NCBI GenBank assembly: GCA_907165275.2
Contig: OU015649.1
Location: 3,564,001-3,628,000 of the forward strand
Origin: Zygaena filipendulae
Lineage: Eukaryota; Arthropoda; Insecta; Lepidoptera; Zygaenidae
Direction of reading: 5' to 3'
Length of the DNA: 64,000 nucleotides
In this document: piece by piece, positions 13,322 to 26,000 of the stretch
Layout of the letters: the number at the start of each line of letters is the position of its first letter
Position numbering within the stretch: the first letter of the stretch is position 1
The notes under the pieces: model-generated
What the model was told of the DNA's origin: nothing
Seen by the model: the letters and a program-made list of their open reading frames with translations, nothing else
Database searches by the model: none
Made by a program: the position numbers and the translations under genes

Positions 13322-16300
13322 TCAATTGTTTCTGTCGGGCGCGGCGCTGGCGTCGGGCGCGGCGTCCCCGTCGGCGATGGCCACCTGCCCCAGCAGCTGC
13401 GCCACGCTCGGCTCGTGCAGCGTGAGCACCGCGTGCGCCTCCACCATCACCACGAGCGAGTTGCGCGCCTCCTCGTGCGGCACGCGGTGGGCGCGCGTCG
13501 CGTGCGCGTACCACGCGCCCGTCGACGACAGCACCGACACGCACCACTTGCAAGATAACCTGATCCATGATAGATAGATAGATAGATAACTATTCTATGT
13601 ATGTATATAAAGATTAATCCCTATGTCACGGCATCACACATGAACGGCTGAACCAATTTCGCTAATTCTTTTTTGTTGTGTTTATTTATAATCAACCACT
13701 TATTGAGCTAGCCGAAGGGCAGGGTTATTTTCGTAAGAAGATAAGATTAAATTTTTAAAGTATACCATTTTTAATATCAGTATCGGAGTTCTGTCAAAAA
13801 TATAAATGTTACATCAATTTTGACAAATTATTATAAAAGAACAAATTTTAAAAAAATAATAAAAAGTATTAGGAATGAGGTGGGATATCATAACGAGTGG
13901 CATACGGCCGCCTCGTACAGAGTCACGGAATCCAGCCCATCACTACATAGTATAAAACAAAGTCGCTTCTTCCCGCTATCTGTCCCTATGTATGCTTATA
14001 TCTTTAAAACTATGCAACGGATTTTCATGCGGTTTTCACCAATAGATAGAGTGGTTCATAAGGAAGGTTTATATCTATCTTTTATCATGGAATTCCCGCG
14101 GGAACTCCAAAATTACCGCGGGTGAAAGCGCAGGGGACAGCAGCTAGTCTACTATAAAAAAAAAACAGAAGCTATGTTAACATAAGTTAACAGAACAAAA
14201 AAAACAGATACAAACAATAAACAGAAGTAATTAATAAGTGACCTGTTAGTAGAATGCCGTGACTTGACGTGGCGCCTCCGATAGCCCCAACTATTGTACA
14301 CTCGGGGGCAAAACGGGCACGGGAACAATGGACTAGCATAACATGTGTTGCCTCTGTCTGAAAAGGGAGAATCATCATTAAAGTTTCAGTCGGGTGTGTG
14401 CGCGCGCACGTGCGCGTGCGTACGTGCATACGTGCGTTATTATTATTATTTTGGAATTAACTATTGTGAAATAATGCATTCTCTATTCTAGACATTTATA
14501 GTATAATTATTTATATTTACACTGTAAATACAGGTTAATTTCCAAGAAACTAGTGTTAAATAGTCCGATTGACTGAGAACAATTCAGTCAACTCAGGGCC
14601 CTTATACACTCTGACCACCTTCCTTGCCCATAATGAAAACACAATCCCAAACTCACCAGATGCCAAAATATCAGAAATTAATGTTCTGTATGCCAAACAA
14701 TTTGTTGTAAACATATTTTTTCTTAAGTGGAACTCCTTTGGCATGAGGGAATTAAGATTTAAGAAGCATATAGGTGTCTTGATTTGCCTCTTGGTTCAGT
14801 TTCAAGTAATTATGTATATATTTAAGTTAGGAGCCAGCTGCCAGCATCAATCAATTAAAAAATGAAACATTTACCTTTACAATGCTGTGCATCACTGGAT
14901 ACTGAATTCAGATTTTCTGTTGTAATACTCAGGGACTCCACTATTGTGCCACTTTGTAACACTGTTTCCACTTCTTTATCTATTTCAATGCTTTCTTTAT
15001 CATCATCTGCTGTGTCACTTCCATTACATTTCTCATTGGCGGCATTCAAAGAGTTTAAACAAGGCTGTGTGCTGCTCACTTCGTTGATCCACTTCTTTAC
15101 ACTGTGTTCACTAGATATGCTTGTGCAGACTGACTTGTTGGAATGATTTTCTGGGCTTAGCGTGTATTTTTTCGTAATACCATCATCTAGCAAAGCTATA
15201 TCCGTATCATTGGTATTCTCACCTGAATAATCAGTTAATGGCGATTCTATGGGTTCCTCTTTTGGCACTATTATCTGAAATATTTATTAAAAATAGTTTT
15301 TATACTCTCAAAACAACTACAAAACGTACAAAAAAATGAAAAACAAGACGAAAATGGATTTTTTTGTATGTTCTAAAACCAAAGTCACAAAACACAAAAA
15401 GACTGAGAATATTTGGTTTAAATTTAATTTACTGTCGCAGTAATATGTGTGTGTGTGTATCTTATCAATATACTGTAATAAATAAATAAATGAATAAATA
15501 CAAGTACTACAGTAAAAGGTTAAGTATTATCATTATATTAGTTAAATAATGCACTAACTGGATTCTTCGATACATCACTATTATTTCCACCACCACCAGA
15601 TGCTGTGTTTACCAAAGTAAGCACTGGTTTTTTATTGCTTTTAACATTGTTATCATCAGGATCTGTTCTTTTACGTTTTTTACAACACGGTTGGGTAGCT
15701 GTTGTTGTTGTAGCATTAGTTGCAGCTTTCTGAAACAAAACCACAAATATCCCTGGTTGAGAACTTCAGCCATGTTATTTATTCTAACTTTTTGACAAGA
15801 ATTTAAAAAAAAGTGCTTAGCTTAGCTTTTTTAGTTTTGTGAGTACAATAATTAGACACAAATTGTTAGTGCAGTCATGGTACGCTTATGGAACACTTCA
15901 TTCTTAATTTAGATTGAGATTGCATCTCTGGTCTGTGGCATGTATCCTTACTACTATTATAAATGCAAAAGTCGGTTTGTTTGTTTGTTAGGCTTTCACA
16001 TCTTAACTGCTCAACTGATCATCATGAAATTTAGCATACACTATACTTTTTATCCTGGAATTTCCGTGGGAACTTGTTGTGGCTGAAACCGCAGGGAACA
16101 GCTAGTACTGTATATTTTTAAAACGTTAGTGGGACTTAAATGATCTCATGAATTACAAAGAAATAAAAAAAACTCTTCTTACTACAGGATAAATAGTAGT
16201 TTAGTTTCTTTAACATTTTAATTGAATTTTAGCATGTTCACAATTTTTTTATTTTAATAATAATAACCTAGTGTGGTAATCTGGAAATTGGCAGTGAAAT

Positions 16301-17129
16301 TGCTAGGAAATCTCATAATTGAACTGATTTTGATGGCCCGTTTGGCACAGAGGTCACCATGCCTACCCACTAATCAAGGGGTTCCGGGTTTGATTCCCAG
16401 TGGGGGTGGACTTTGTGTGATGAACACAGGGTTCCATTTTCCAGTCTGGGTGTGTTTATATATCTATTGTATAATATATAAGTAATTCTATATAGTGTAT
16501 ACCACGTTTGCTTGGTTTCCACAACATAAGCTAATAATAGCTTACTGTGGGATCAAGTAGATCTGTGTGTTGTGATGTGGATTATTATTTTAAAAAATAT
16601 TTTATTTCAGGATTGGTTAGATCCTGTTGTAATGAAAGCTAGGTTAAAATACTGACATCATCTTCCTTAACTGTTTCAGTGGCAGTCGACAAACCACATA
16701 TTCGTAGAGACTCCGCAGTTTTCAGCAACACCGGCAAAAACTCTTCAGTCACATTAACTTCTCCATTGTACATAAACATCAATAATGTTCTCAGAGAGGC
16801 TGTGTTGATGTCATGAAGCACTATAATTGGATCCTTGCGGGGGTTTTGCTGCGTACAAAAAATGTGTAGGCGTCGTTAGATTCTAATAGGTAAACTTTAC
16901 TACGATTGAAAATTTATTGGATAGGTATTTAACTATCGTTATTTACCTGGAATATAGTTCTAAATACGGAACTGTTAGCGGACAATATCAACTTATGAGC
17001 CTTAAAGCATTGCCCTTCGGAGACGAGCGTCACGTCTGATAACCCTTCATCTTGAAACAATTCTTTCACACTACACAGTATATTGTTTTGATAACCATTC
17101 CACTTTAAACTTATCTCTTGATTCGTCAT
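13322..17129 (-). CDS. BTB/POZ protein with two C2H2 zinc fingers
   Basis: Exons, 5' to 3': 17129-16947, 16848-16657, 15729-15559, 15274-14875, 14357-14243, 13559-13322; 432 aa. Residues 1 to about 120 are a BTB domain of the insect type (SLKWNGYQNNI, LSDVTLV, FKAHKLILSANS, LMFMYNGEVNV). The middle is a low-complexity acidic linker with a likely nuclear signal, CCKKRKR. Finger 1 has Cys329, Cys332, His345 and His350. Finger 2 has Cys357, Cys360, His373 and His378. Both fingers are split from the BTB by introns, as in the ttk/lola/mod(mdg4) group, where the C-terminal exons can be alternatives. The likely role is a sequence-specific nuclear regulator that dimerises through BTB; the target is unknown. 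Two donors are weak (gttagt, gtcact) but all phases fit. The last exon is very GC-rich (Ala/Asp tail) unlike the surrounding DNA. The exact orthologue is not recognised. Confidence 0.85.
13960..14146 (+). mobile_element. Helitron-like non-autonomous element (3' part)
   Basis: Lies in the last intron of the BTB gene. It ends with a GC hairpin (CCGCGGGTGAAAG) followed closely by CAGCTAG, the 3' structure shared by many short elements in this window. The 5' end is not clear. Confidence 0.5.
14393..14436. repeat. Alternating purine-pyrimidine tract
   Basis: About 44 bases of GT/GC/AC alternation, in the intron 36 bases upstream of the first zinc-finger exon. Such tracts can adopt Z-DNA; no function is shown here. 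Confidence 0.6.
15945..16105 (+). mobile_element. Short Helitron-like element, near complete
   Basis: Begins TCCTTACTACTATTATAAATG and ends AACCGCAGGGAACAGCTAG, next to a T. The TC start, subterminal hairpin remnant and CTAG end match non-autonomous Lepidoptera Helitrons. It sits in intron 2 of the BTB gene (between 16657 and 15729) and has no coding capacity. Confidence 0.6.
16333..16580 (+). mobile_element. tRNA-derived SINE
   Basis: A box-A-like stretch (TTTGGCACAGAGG) is followed by box B at about 16388-16398 (GGTTTGATTCC). A unique body with GGGATCAAGTAGATCTGTG and an AT-rich end follow. A second copy of the head is at 52232 and a piece of the body lies reversed at 55497. It is not a functional tRNA: it cannot form a cloverleaf acceptor stem with the flanks. 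Confidence 0.65.
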
Positions 17130-17283
17130 TTTATAATAGTAATATTACACAAATGATTCTGCTATTTTGGAAGTAAAAATAAAAAATCAAACTAACGCTG
17201 TAACGCAGCAAATGAAAACAAAACAGAGTAGGTAGATGGATATTATGTTGCCAGAAAACGACTGAAAAAGTGAAAAATCTGAA

Positions 17284-17640
17284 GTGTCATTTACACTCGC
17301 GTACGAGCAACGAGGCGAACCACGCGGCGAGCCCCGAGCGACTGTTTACATTCGCGCTTCGTCGCTCGCCGCGTGGTTCGCCTCGCCGCTCGTGCCGCTC
17401 GGGTCCCCCGGAGCGGCTTTTTTGTCACGAGTCAAAGGGACGAAAAAGGAGCAAGGGGCGCGGGGCGAGGGACGAGGCGCGAGTGTGAACAGGCGCTAGG
17501 GGCTCGCCGCGTGGTTCGCCTCGTCACTCGCACCGCTCGCTTCCGGAGCGGTTTTTTGGTCACGAGTCAAAGGACCTCGCGTCAAAGCGAGCGTGGTGTT
17601 TACACTCGCGTTCTCGCTTCAGTCGGGTTTCAACTTTGGG
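17284..17640. repeat. GC-rich palindromic repeat block
   Basis: Several copies of short GC strings such as TTTACACTCGCG, GGCGAACCACGCGGCGAG and its reverse complement CTCGCCGCGTGGTTCGCC. They lie about 150 bp upstream of the BTB gene start. The ORFs through it are products of high GC. It is related to the hairpin pair at 19409-19563. Confidence 0.6.
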
Positions 17641-17812
17641 CCGCGATGGTTGTGTGCTTTTAAACTGCATAATTGGATTGGTTGTAACTTGCAACAAGAA
17701 ACGTTTTGGTTTCTAGAATTATTTTAAAAGAAACCGATTTGGGATCCCAAACATAGATTCCACAAAAATAACCAAAAAGTAAACGTTATATGGACTAGAT
17801 TTTATTAAGAAA

Positions 17813-18128
17813 CTAGCTGTGCTCCGCGGTTTCACCCGCGTGAAAAGTTTTTATGTAACAACTTTTTTTTCTTGACATCCGATTTGAATGAAACAAAGCC
17901 TATAATTATGTAGATCCAGGCTAAGCTTAATCTACCTGCGAAAACCGCATGACAATCCGTTCAGTAGATTCAGAGATTATCGCAAACTGAGAGACAGACA
18001 GACAGAAAAGATTTTTTAAAACCCCTTTTTTTATAGTTGGTTACTCTTCGTTTATCGTCCCCTGTCAATTTTTGTTAAAAATATTCAATGTACAGAATCG
18101 CGGATTCTACTCTTTTATTATATTAGTA
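17813..18128 (-). mobile_element. Helitron-like element, copy 1 of a tandem pair
   Basis: On the minus strand it runs from TACTAATATAATAAAAGAG to a CGCGGGTGAAACCGCGG hairpin and CAGCTAG. The body carries AATCCGCGATTCTGTACATTG and a GTCTGTCTGTCTC stretch. The same element follows at once at 18129 and again at 51786. Confidence 0.6.
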
Positions 18129-18455
18129 CTAGCTGTGCCCGCGGTTTCACCCGCGCGAAAAGTTTCTATACAACAACTTTTTTTTATACAACAACTTCTT
18201 TTCCCGACATCCGATTTCAATTAAACAAAGCCTATGTAACTCCAGGTTAAGCTTAATCCTAAACCGCATGACAATCCGTTCAGTAGATTCGGAGATTATC
18301 GTGAACAGACAGAAAGACAGAAAAGATTTTTAAAAACTCTTTTTTTGTGCTTGGTTACTCTTCCCCCCCCGTCCGTCCGCTCCGTTCCGTCCCCTGTCAG
18401 TTTTTGTTAAAAATATTCAATGTACAGAATCGCGGATTCTTTCTATCTTTTATAG
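18129..18455 (-). mobile_element. Helitron-like element, copy 2 of the tandem pair
   Basis: Same body as the copy at 17813, diverged by point changes and small indels (the TTTTTTATACAACAACTT segment is duplicated). A head-to-tail array is a known outcome of rolling-circle transposition. Confidence 0.55.
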
Positions 18456-19408
18456 ATAGATAGATATGTAGACCTCCAACCGCACTAAACAATAAACCTT
18501 TCGACAGCATCTCCTGCGCAAAAAACAGTCGATGACACCCGGCGCAGAAGAAGATGATATTGACAATTTTATTTATTTTATTTTTTTAAATTATTTATTT
18601 AAAGTTAAATTATTTATTTAATTTATTTATTTTACTAGCTATTATATTCTAGCGTTTCCCCGCGGTGTCATCCGCGTTAATTTCAAAGATCCTGCGGGAA
18701 TTCCGGGATAAAAAGTACCCTATCTGTTATTCTGAATTGCTTCTACTTGAATCAAGATCAAAATATTAGCCTATACATGCATTTAATTTTCGACGTTTAC
18801 AAAATAATGGTTAACGACATCTCTTGATTATTTCAGGAATAAATGAAATTTTAACCGTCCAGAACCTGTATCACGCACATACAGGTACAGGACAGTTCAA
18901 ATTTCAAAAAACTTTTGTTAGCAATACATAGATGGCGCAATATTAATACAATAATTATTAGCCAAGCTTGGTAAAAAATCCTATAGAGCAGATAGCAGAC
19001 AGTAGATATATAATATGATAATAGGAATCTATAACTATTATTATTATTTTTTGATATTTTTATAGCTGTTTTATTGTAAAGTTTCAAATATTGTTTCAAA
19101 TATTGTAAAGTTGAAATCCATTCAGTAGTTTTTGCGTGAAAACGTAACAAACATCCATACAATCCATACAAACTTTATAATATAAAGATTTTTAGAATAA
19201 TAAGTAAGGATTTCATTTATTAAAATTAATCGAGTAGTAGTAAAAGCTCAGTAAGCAAAGTCGTCTTGTTGCCGCTAACACTTCGACATCCTCCCTTGTT
19301 GCTAGCTCAAAGACAACTGAACTGAACGCACTGCAGGCCGCAGCTCTTTTGTCTCTTTTCCATCGATCGTGCGGTCGCGGTCGCACGCACGAGCGACGGG
19401 ACGAGGTA

Positions 19409-19563
19409 GCGTTTACACTCGCACCTCGTACCCCACCACGAAACGAAGCACAAGACGAGGAACGAGGTGCGAGTGTAAACGCCGATAAAACAGCGTTTAC
19501 ACTCGCGCCTCGTACCTGGCCACAAGACGAACCACGAGGCGAGGAACGAGGCGCGAGTGTAAA
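19409..19563. repeat. Two consecutive near-perfect hairpins
   Basis: GCGTTTACACTCGCACCTCGT pairs with its reverse complement about 55 bases on (ending 19482). The next unit starts at about 19493 with TTTACACTCGCGCCTCGT and pairs with a stretch ending at 19563. The arms share sequence with the 17284-17640 block, so this is a dispersed palindromic family. Confidence 0.7.
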
Positions 19564-20010
19564 TCCCGTATGACAACTAACAAGCAGTGTGACAATCTGA
19601 TTTCAGGGTTGTGTTTTGTACTCAAAGTTAAAAAGTTATAAATCACTGTTGTATTTTTATTTTCAATGTATAAATTATACAGAAATCAAGTTGAACTATT
19701 TATAAAATTTGTTAATCCAACCCCATGAAAATTACAAGAAATTAAAAAAATAACTGTTCTCACGAGTCACGAGTTAGCGAAACATTAAGAATTGCTTTAA
19801 TTGAAAACCCACATAGATAAATATGATGTAATAGGTATTATTCTTAAGTTTTGAAATGGTCTACGTAAAACGGAACTGTTATTGATTTTAAAAGAGATTC
19901 TTTTCAGAGCCATCTCTGAGTATATTTGACCGTCTCCATGTCAAAGTTCATGAGCATGACCGTACTTTTTTTTCTTTTTTAATAGATGTCATTAGAGGTA
20001 TATTATTTTT

Positions 20011-21204
20011 CACACCACATGCTCGACAATGCCGAATTATATGTCATGTAAACCTTACCGAAAGCAAGACATTATATCTCTTGGCTTTAGCCGGGTTATA
20101 ATGTTCTATTGAATTTCATTATAACCCGCTGGTCAATAATGTGATTTTCACTTTCATAATTCTTATTGCTATGTCCATAACGTCTCATTTCGCTAAACAG
20201 AATGTGTTCTCAGCGGGCGCGGCCAACTCGATTTTCGAAGACCGAAGCCGTGGCCCACTAGATTCGCAGTGAGACGAACTTCATTTGTTTGTCAAATCGA
20301 GTAGGCCACGCCAGCTGAAAGAAGTGGCTATATAGGATCTACTAAGCCTGGTTTTTTATTGTCTCGCATTATGTGAGAAAAGTAGAGTATACACCACAGG
20401 GATAAAACTGTTTTTTTCTTGGGCGCTTGAATCCCTCACTGCACTCAGGACTCAATCTTAATTCCCTCCCTTTGGTCGGGAATTAACTTATAACACCCTC
20501 GCTGCGCTCGGGAGTTAAATTTGGAGTCCTTCGTTATGTTCAGGATTCAATGTAGCGCCCGTGACATAAAACAGTGCTTTATCCCCTTGGTGTATAATCT
20601 ACTATTTCACACCACATGCTCGACAATGCCGAATTATATGTCATGTAAACCTTACCGAAAGCAAGACATTATATCTCTTGGCTTTAGCCGGGTTATAATG
20701 TTCTATTGAATTTCATTATAACCCGCTGGTCAATAATGTGATTTTCACTTTCATAATTCTTATTGCTATGTCCATAACGTCTCATTTCGCTAAACAGAAT
20801 GTGTTCTCAGCGGGCGCGGCCAACTCGATTTTCGAAGACCGAAGCCGTGGCCCACTAGATTCGCAGTGAGACGAACTTCATTTGTTTGTCAAATCGAGTA
20901 GGCCACGCCAGCTGAAAGAAGTGGCTATATAGGATCTACTAAGCCTGGTTTTTTATTGTCTCGCATTATGTGAGAAAAGTAGAGTATACACCACAGGGAT
21001 AAAACTGTTTTTTTCTTGGGCGCTTGAATCCCTCACTGCACTCAGGACTCAATCTTAATTCCCTCCCTTTGGTCGGGAATTAACTTATAACACCCTCGCT
21101 ACGCTCGGGAGTTAAATTTGGAGTCCTTCGTTATGTTCAGGATTCAATGTAGCGCCCGTGACATAAAACAGTGCTTTATCCCCTTGGTGTATAATCTACT
21201 ATTA
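20011..21204. repeat. Tandem duplication with a 597-bp unit
   Basis: The stretch starting CACACCACATGCTCGACAAT at 20011 recurs at 20608 and runs to about 21204. I noticed one substitution between copies (G in CGCTGCGCTCG against A in CGCTACGCTCG). Each unit carries a smaller inverted-repeat element (TATACACCACAGGGATAAAA against TTTATCCCCTTGGTGTATA). No ORF is supported. Confidence 0.85.
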
Positions 21205-22516
21205 ATAAAGGGCTTTTAATATGCCTTTTATCTTTCTACTACTTACCTTTAAACAAGCAAGTCTTGTTTAGGTGTACAACGTGTTGATAATGAATTAACC
21301 AAAAACCTGATACACCCCATTTAAAAAAATTCAATGAATAAAATATAAATTATATGAAAAAATTAACAATTTAAAAGTTATTCAACATTAGTTTGGAGGT
21401 GACCTAACTACGAAATTTCAAGCGCACCTACGTGCGGGAACGTCTTTACCCGGGGTTTCAAGGGGTCCGGGCGCACCCGGGCGCAGATGCAAAGGGGCGC
21501 ACGCAAGTCAAGCGCTAGTTAGTACCAACGTCATTGCAACCAAACAATAATTTCAATTTTTTCAATACGCGCGCGACAAAATCTCCAGTCAAAAAAGTGG
21601 TACGCCCTTTGTCATTTATTTTATTTATTTTTATTTATTTATTTATCTACTAATTTACAAACATTGTAACAACTTTGCAGTGCTACATAATTTTTTTAGG
21701 TTTTTCCGTGCACCGACATTAAATCATCATTGCGTTTTTTTGGTTCACAAGAGCGGGGGCGCAAGCTGACCACCCTGTTCCCCGGCGCAAAATATGCTTA
21801 AGACGGCCCTGCCTACGTGTCAATGACCGATTCGATTTTAATTATTATTTTTTTTTATTGCACTGTTTGTGGTGTTCAATAAAGTGTTTTCATTCATTTC
21901 ATTTCATTCATTCGATGTTTTTGCTACGGGTGGCGTACGCGTCAAATTTTGTATTACGAATCATTTAGACATGGGCCTAGGTTTGCTGTTATTAACTTGT
22001 CTCTGCACCCCAACGGTGATAAATTGCATCAAATGATCTTGAACCCATCACCTGTAACCAGTTCATGACCTACCCAGTGATTTGACACATTTATTTTGTT
22101 ACGGAAGTGGTAGATAATTTTTTTTTTTTAATTTTGGTTATGAAATTTTGAAATAAGGTTTTTGAGCTAATAGCTCGGTAAAATTATTATATAAGATTGC
22201 CAGATCACAATCTTCAAATATGGCTACACTTTTCCGTAACACCTTGTATATCTAGAGATGAAAGCATAAATATTACCACAAGGTTGGATCTCAACATCCG
22301 ACCAAACTACTTTTTAACACTAAAATATGTCCTATAATACCTATTTAGTATTTTAGTGTAAAAAAAAAATCTAAATTATGATCTCGGACAGCAACACTAA
22401 AGCTAATTAAAAATAGATGGCGCTGTTAAGCTGTGATGATAAAAATATAGATACAGTAGTAAATATAATATATGTACGTAAAAACTGTAAAATAATTTAC
22501 CAAAAATAGGTCCTGG

Positions 22517-22685
22517 TACAGTCAACAGCAAAAGTAGATGATCAAAATCAGAGATTCAATAGTAATATATAATATAATTCAATTAATATATAAATAAATA
22601 AGCCACACAGTTCTGACGTGACGCGAAATCCGTTCATTAGTATTGAATTTCTGATTTTGATCATCTACTTTTGCTGTTGACTGTA
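22517..22685. mobile_element. MITE with CAGTCAACAGC terminal inverted repeats
   Basis: TACAGTCAACAGCAAAAGTA at the left end matches the reverse complement of the right end over about 45 bases. The 169-bp element is bounded by TA, which suits a Tc1/mariner-type MITE. Confidence 0.7.
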
Positions 22686-23025
22686 CTAATGTCTAATCGG
22701 TATTATTATGTCGATGAGTGGTTAATTTACCAGCCGATATTAAAGCGTAAGAACACAGTGAAATATATTATCATCATTACTTGCTTACCTATAGGTAGGT
22801 ATATAGGTACCTATATAGATTTACAATTTTATTAGTAAACAACAATAGATTAGATCAATGCCCTAACGAAGGGTGTTATCATTTTAATCTCCACATTAAC
22901 TTACGTTATTTTGAAATACAATTTAACAATTAACATTATTATTTTCAGTCAACTGTTTAACTTCACGAAGTATAATTGGCTTCCATTAATAATTAATTCA
23001 TTTCATCTATTAATTTGTGGTGATA

Positions 23026-26000
23026 ATGTTTTTTTTTAATTCATTTTTATTGACAGTATTGATATTAAACGTAAATTGTTTCGGCTTCAACGACGATTAC
23101 AACGTCCAGGAAGATGCAACCTTAGACACTGTGAGTAGTGTTCTTGTGTGGAGTAGGTACCTATTCCACATGGATTATTTATTGATTACTATAGATGTCC
23201 CTCGCGGTAATTTCGGAGTTAAATATAGATATAAACCTTCCTCCTGAATCACTCTATCTTTTGGTGAAAACCGCATGGAAATCCATTGCGTAGGTAGTTT
23301 TAACTCGAGGACAATATGTACGTAGATCTAAGCATATCTACATAGGGAGTTGTAGGGACAGGCAGGCAGGCGACAGCGAGAAGCGACTTTGTTTCAAATA
23401 CCACCTACCTACTACGTAGTGATTGACGATACTCCTGATGATTTTCCAAGAAATTTCTTTGTTACAAACCTTATAATAATAATAATTATAATAAAAATTA
23501 CGAACACAAAAAAAATATATACAAATCGGTCCAACCGTTTTTGAGTGCAGTGATGCAAGACAAGCACTGCAACTGAGTTTTTATATAGGTAGGTGGTCTA
23601 CTTACTGGTATTGCGCTAATTAGTAAAATGAGACTTTTTTCGATATTAACCAAGATCTAAGCAGAAAATTAAATATAGAAATAGGCATACAAAAAGAATT
23701 ATTTTACTAAATTTTAGTATCCACCTGCAGATAAGAAAAAATATTAGAACCTATTACAAAGCCTAATATTAAAAATTTAAATGTTGGTTGTTCACTACGG
23801 TTTTAAGCCTAAAATAGCTACTCAGCCGATTTTTTTTTATTTCCCGCGGGAACTGAAGCAAATGAAACCACCTGATACAGCTGGTTGGGCTAGTACATTA
23901 ATACGGGACAGCTAGTACAGTAATAAAAACACAGCCGCAGTGCGGGAAAATCTATTGAAATTCGTGTTTCACCTTAAACTTCGCTTTCAGTTCACATTGA
24001 TAAGGAAATACGGTTATCCGTGCGAAATGCATCGAGTGTATACTGAAGATGGGTATGTGCTGGAAGTGCATAGGGTGCCTAACGGTAGGGATAATCCCAC
24101 TAGTGGACCTAGGCCCGTTGTATTCTTGCAACACGGACTGCTATCATCGTCCGCCGAATGGGTGCTCATGACACCCGGAAAAGGACTTGGTATGTTCTTC
24201 ATCTTTCTATTTATATCAACATAAGAATAAAACATGGCGGGTCTTTGAAATCCGACGTCTGAATGGAAGCAGCGAGGAGTCGTATCTAGCGTTGCGTAGA
24301 GGTTCAGTCCAGTCATGGGACGGCCATCTTTGAATAAAAATCTTTGAATTTGGAAACGTGTAAAAAGATTGCTCTTTTAACTTAGGTACCTACATAATAT
24401 ATATATTTATTTTTAAATGGCGTCGTCAATTATTATATAATAGCTGACCTTAACCGTGGTCGAATTAATTACTTAATTTTCAACGTAGGTAAGTACACAT
24501 AAGTCTATCATTGCAGCATACATTTTGGCAGAAGCAGGCTACGACGTGTGGATGGGCAACGCCCGAGGAAACACATACTCACGGAAACACATCACAATGA
24601 AACCGTCTTCTCCTTCCTTCTGGAAGTTCAGCTGGCACGAGATAGGCTACTACGATTTGCCGGCTATGATCGACTACGTCATCCGAGACACGGGTGTGCC
24701 GAGGATCCAGTACATTGGCTTCTCCCAGGGGACTACCGTTTTTTGGGTGCTCATGTCGACCAGGCCCGAGTACAAAGAGAAAGTCATTGCCATGCAAGCG
24801 CTCGCTCCAATCGCTTTCTTGGGCAACGTTAAGAGCCCGCTCATAAAAGCGCTTTCACCGTTCGTGAACTCTTTAGAAGTAAGTTGACTCTACACTAGCA
24901 GAGAGCAAAGAATTTTTCTTGAACATTAAAAAAATCTGTGGTTTATGTCGGACATACAACCGTAGATTATTTATTACTTCTTATGCTTAGGTACCTATAT
25001 AAAATGCTTATGTAAAATATTACTTCAAAAAAAAAACGTGCATACAACCGAACATAGAACCTCCTCCTTTTTGGAAGTCGCTTAAAAACTTGTTGACGCC
25101 CAAAAACCTATAACTACATATGTACTTCAGTGCTTTTTTTACAGTAATTTAATGATGTCCCAGCTTCTTATATTAATACAGATTTATTTTCCAGAAAATA
25201 ACTAGCCTGTTCGGTATAAATGAATTCTTGGCGAATGGGAAAATCAATCAGCTGGCAGGACAGAAGATTTGTTTGGAAGAAGCAATAACTCAATCGTTAT
25301 GCAGTAACCTCTTATTCCTTATATGCGGATTCAACGCTGATCAACTCAATAAAGTTTGTATCTACATATAGGTATATTTTGTTTATTAATCGGTAACTGT
25401 CTGTCTGTATTGCTTGTGTAGACAGCGCGTTAGGCTAGTTTCCTGGGTAAAAAAATCAAAATTCTATTTAGTCCGTCAGTTAGATAATAAAAAAATAAAA
25501 GACACGTATTTTTTGCTTTTTTAAAATAATGGAAATATGCATAGATAAAGCGCATTAAAGTTTAGGTTGGGGGACTTGTGTCGTCACAGCTCGCTATAAC
25601 GTGCGAACAAACTGTAGCGAGGCGTGACGTCATGTGAAATTTCGACTTGATATATCTCCGTTATTTTTTGGTTACATAAAAAATAAAAAAATACGTGTCC
25701 AATATTTTTTAATAATCTACAAAACGGACTAAAAAGAAAAATTTAGGAAACTAGCCTCCACATCACTCTCCAAGTCTCCACCTTACCTAGTCGTGAATTA
25801 AATAATGAATTCATATGAATTTATATCCCAACAATGAGCTTGTCGATGGAGAAAAACATCTTGTGGTAACCACAGCATGGAGGCTACCTATTAGCTATAG
25901 TGGCTACTACTATCAAGTAGTAAGTATCTATCGCCGAGCACCGCCATGTGTTCCGGCAGTCTCATTTGTTTGTCAGTTCTAGACCGGGATGTGTTTACAA

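Larger units (their letters stand above)
17130..23025. other. Repeat-rich intergenic region
   Basis: About 5.9 kb between the divergent BTB and lipase genes. It holds GC-rich palindromes, two Helitron-like copies, a further Helitron-like piece at about 18655-18790 (CCGCGGTGTCATCCGCG), hairpins at 19409-19563, the 597-bp tandem duplication, and a MITE at 22517-22685. I found no supported gene. Confidence 0.65.

Noticed and set aside
13206..13577. Long plus-strand ORFs and a 95-aa minus ORF in the GC-rich stretch
   Set aside because: They overlap the zinc-finger exon in other frames; stop codons are rare in GC-rich DNA. Only the frame with C-x2-C-x12-H-x4-H fits the splice phase.
14569..14865. 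98-codon plus ORF near the BTB gene
   Set aside because: Antisense intron sequence; no splice partner and AT-rich codons.
16333..16405. A functional tRNA gene
   Set aside because: Has A- and B-box-like motifs but no acceptor stem pairing; it continues into a SINE body that is repeated elsewhere.
17813..18455. CRISPR-like direct repeats
   Set aside because: The repeated units are transposon copies of over 300 bases without spacers, in eukaryotic DNA.
19307..19576. ORFs on both strands through the hairpins
   Set aside because: Products of the palindromes: both strands give similar Arg/Ala-rich peptides, with no splice or start context.
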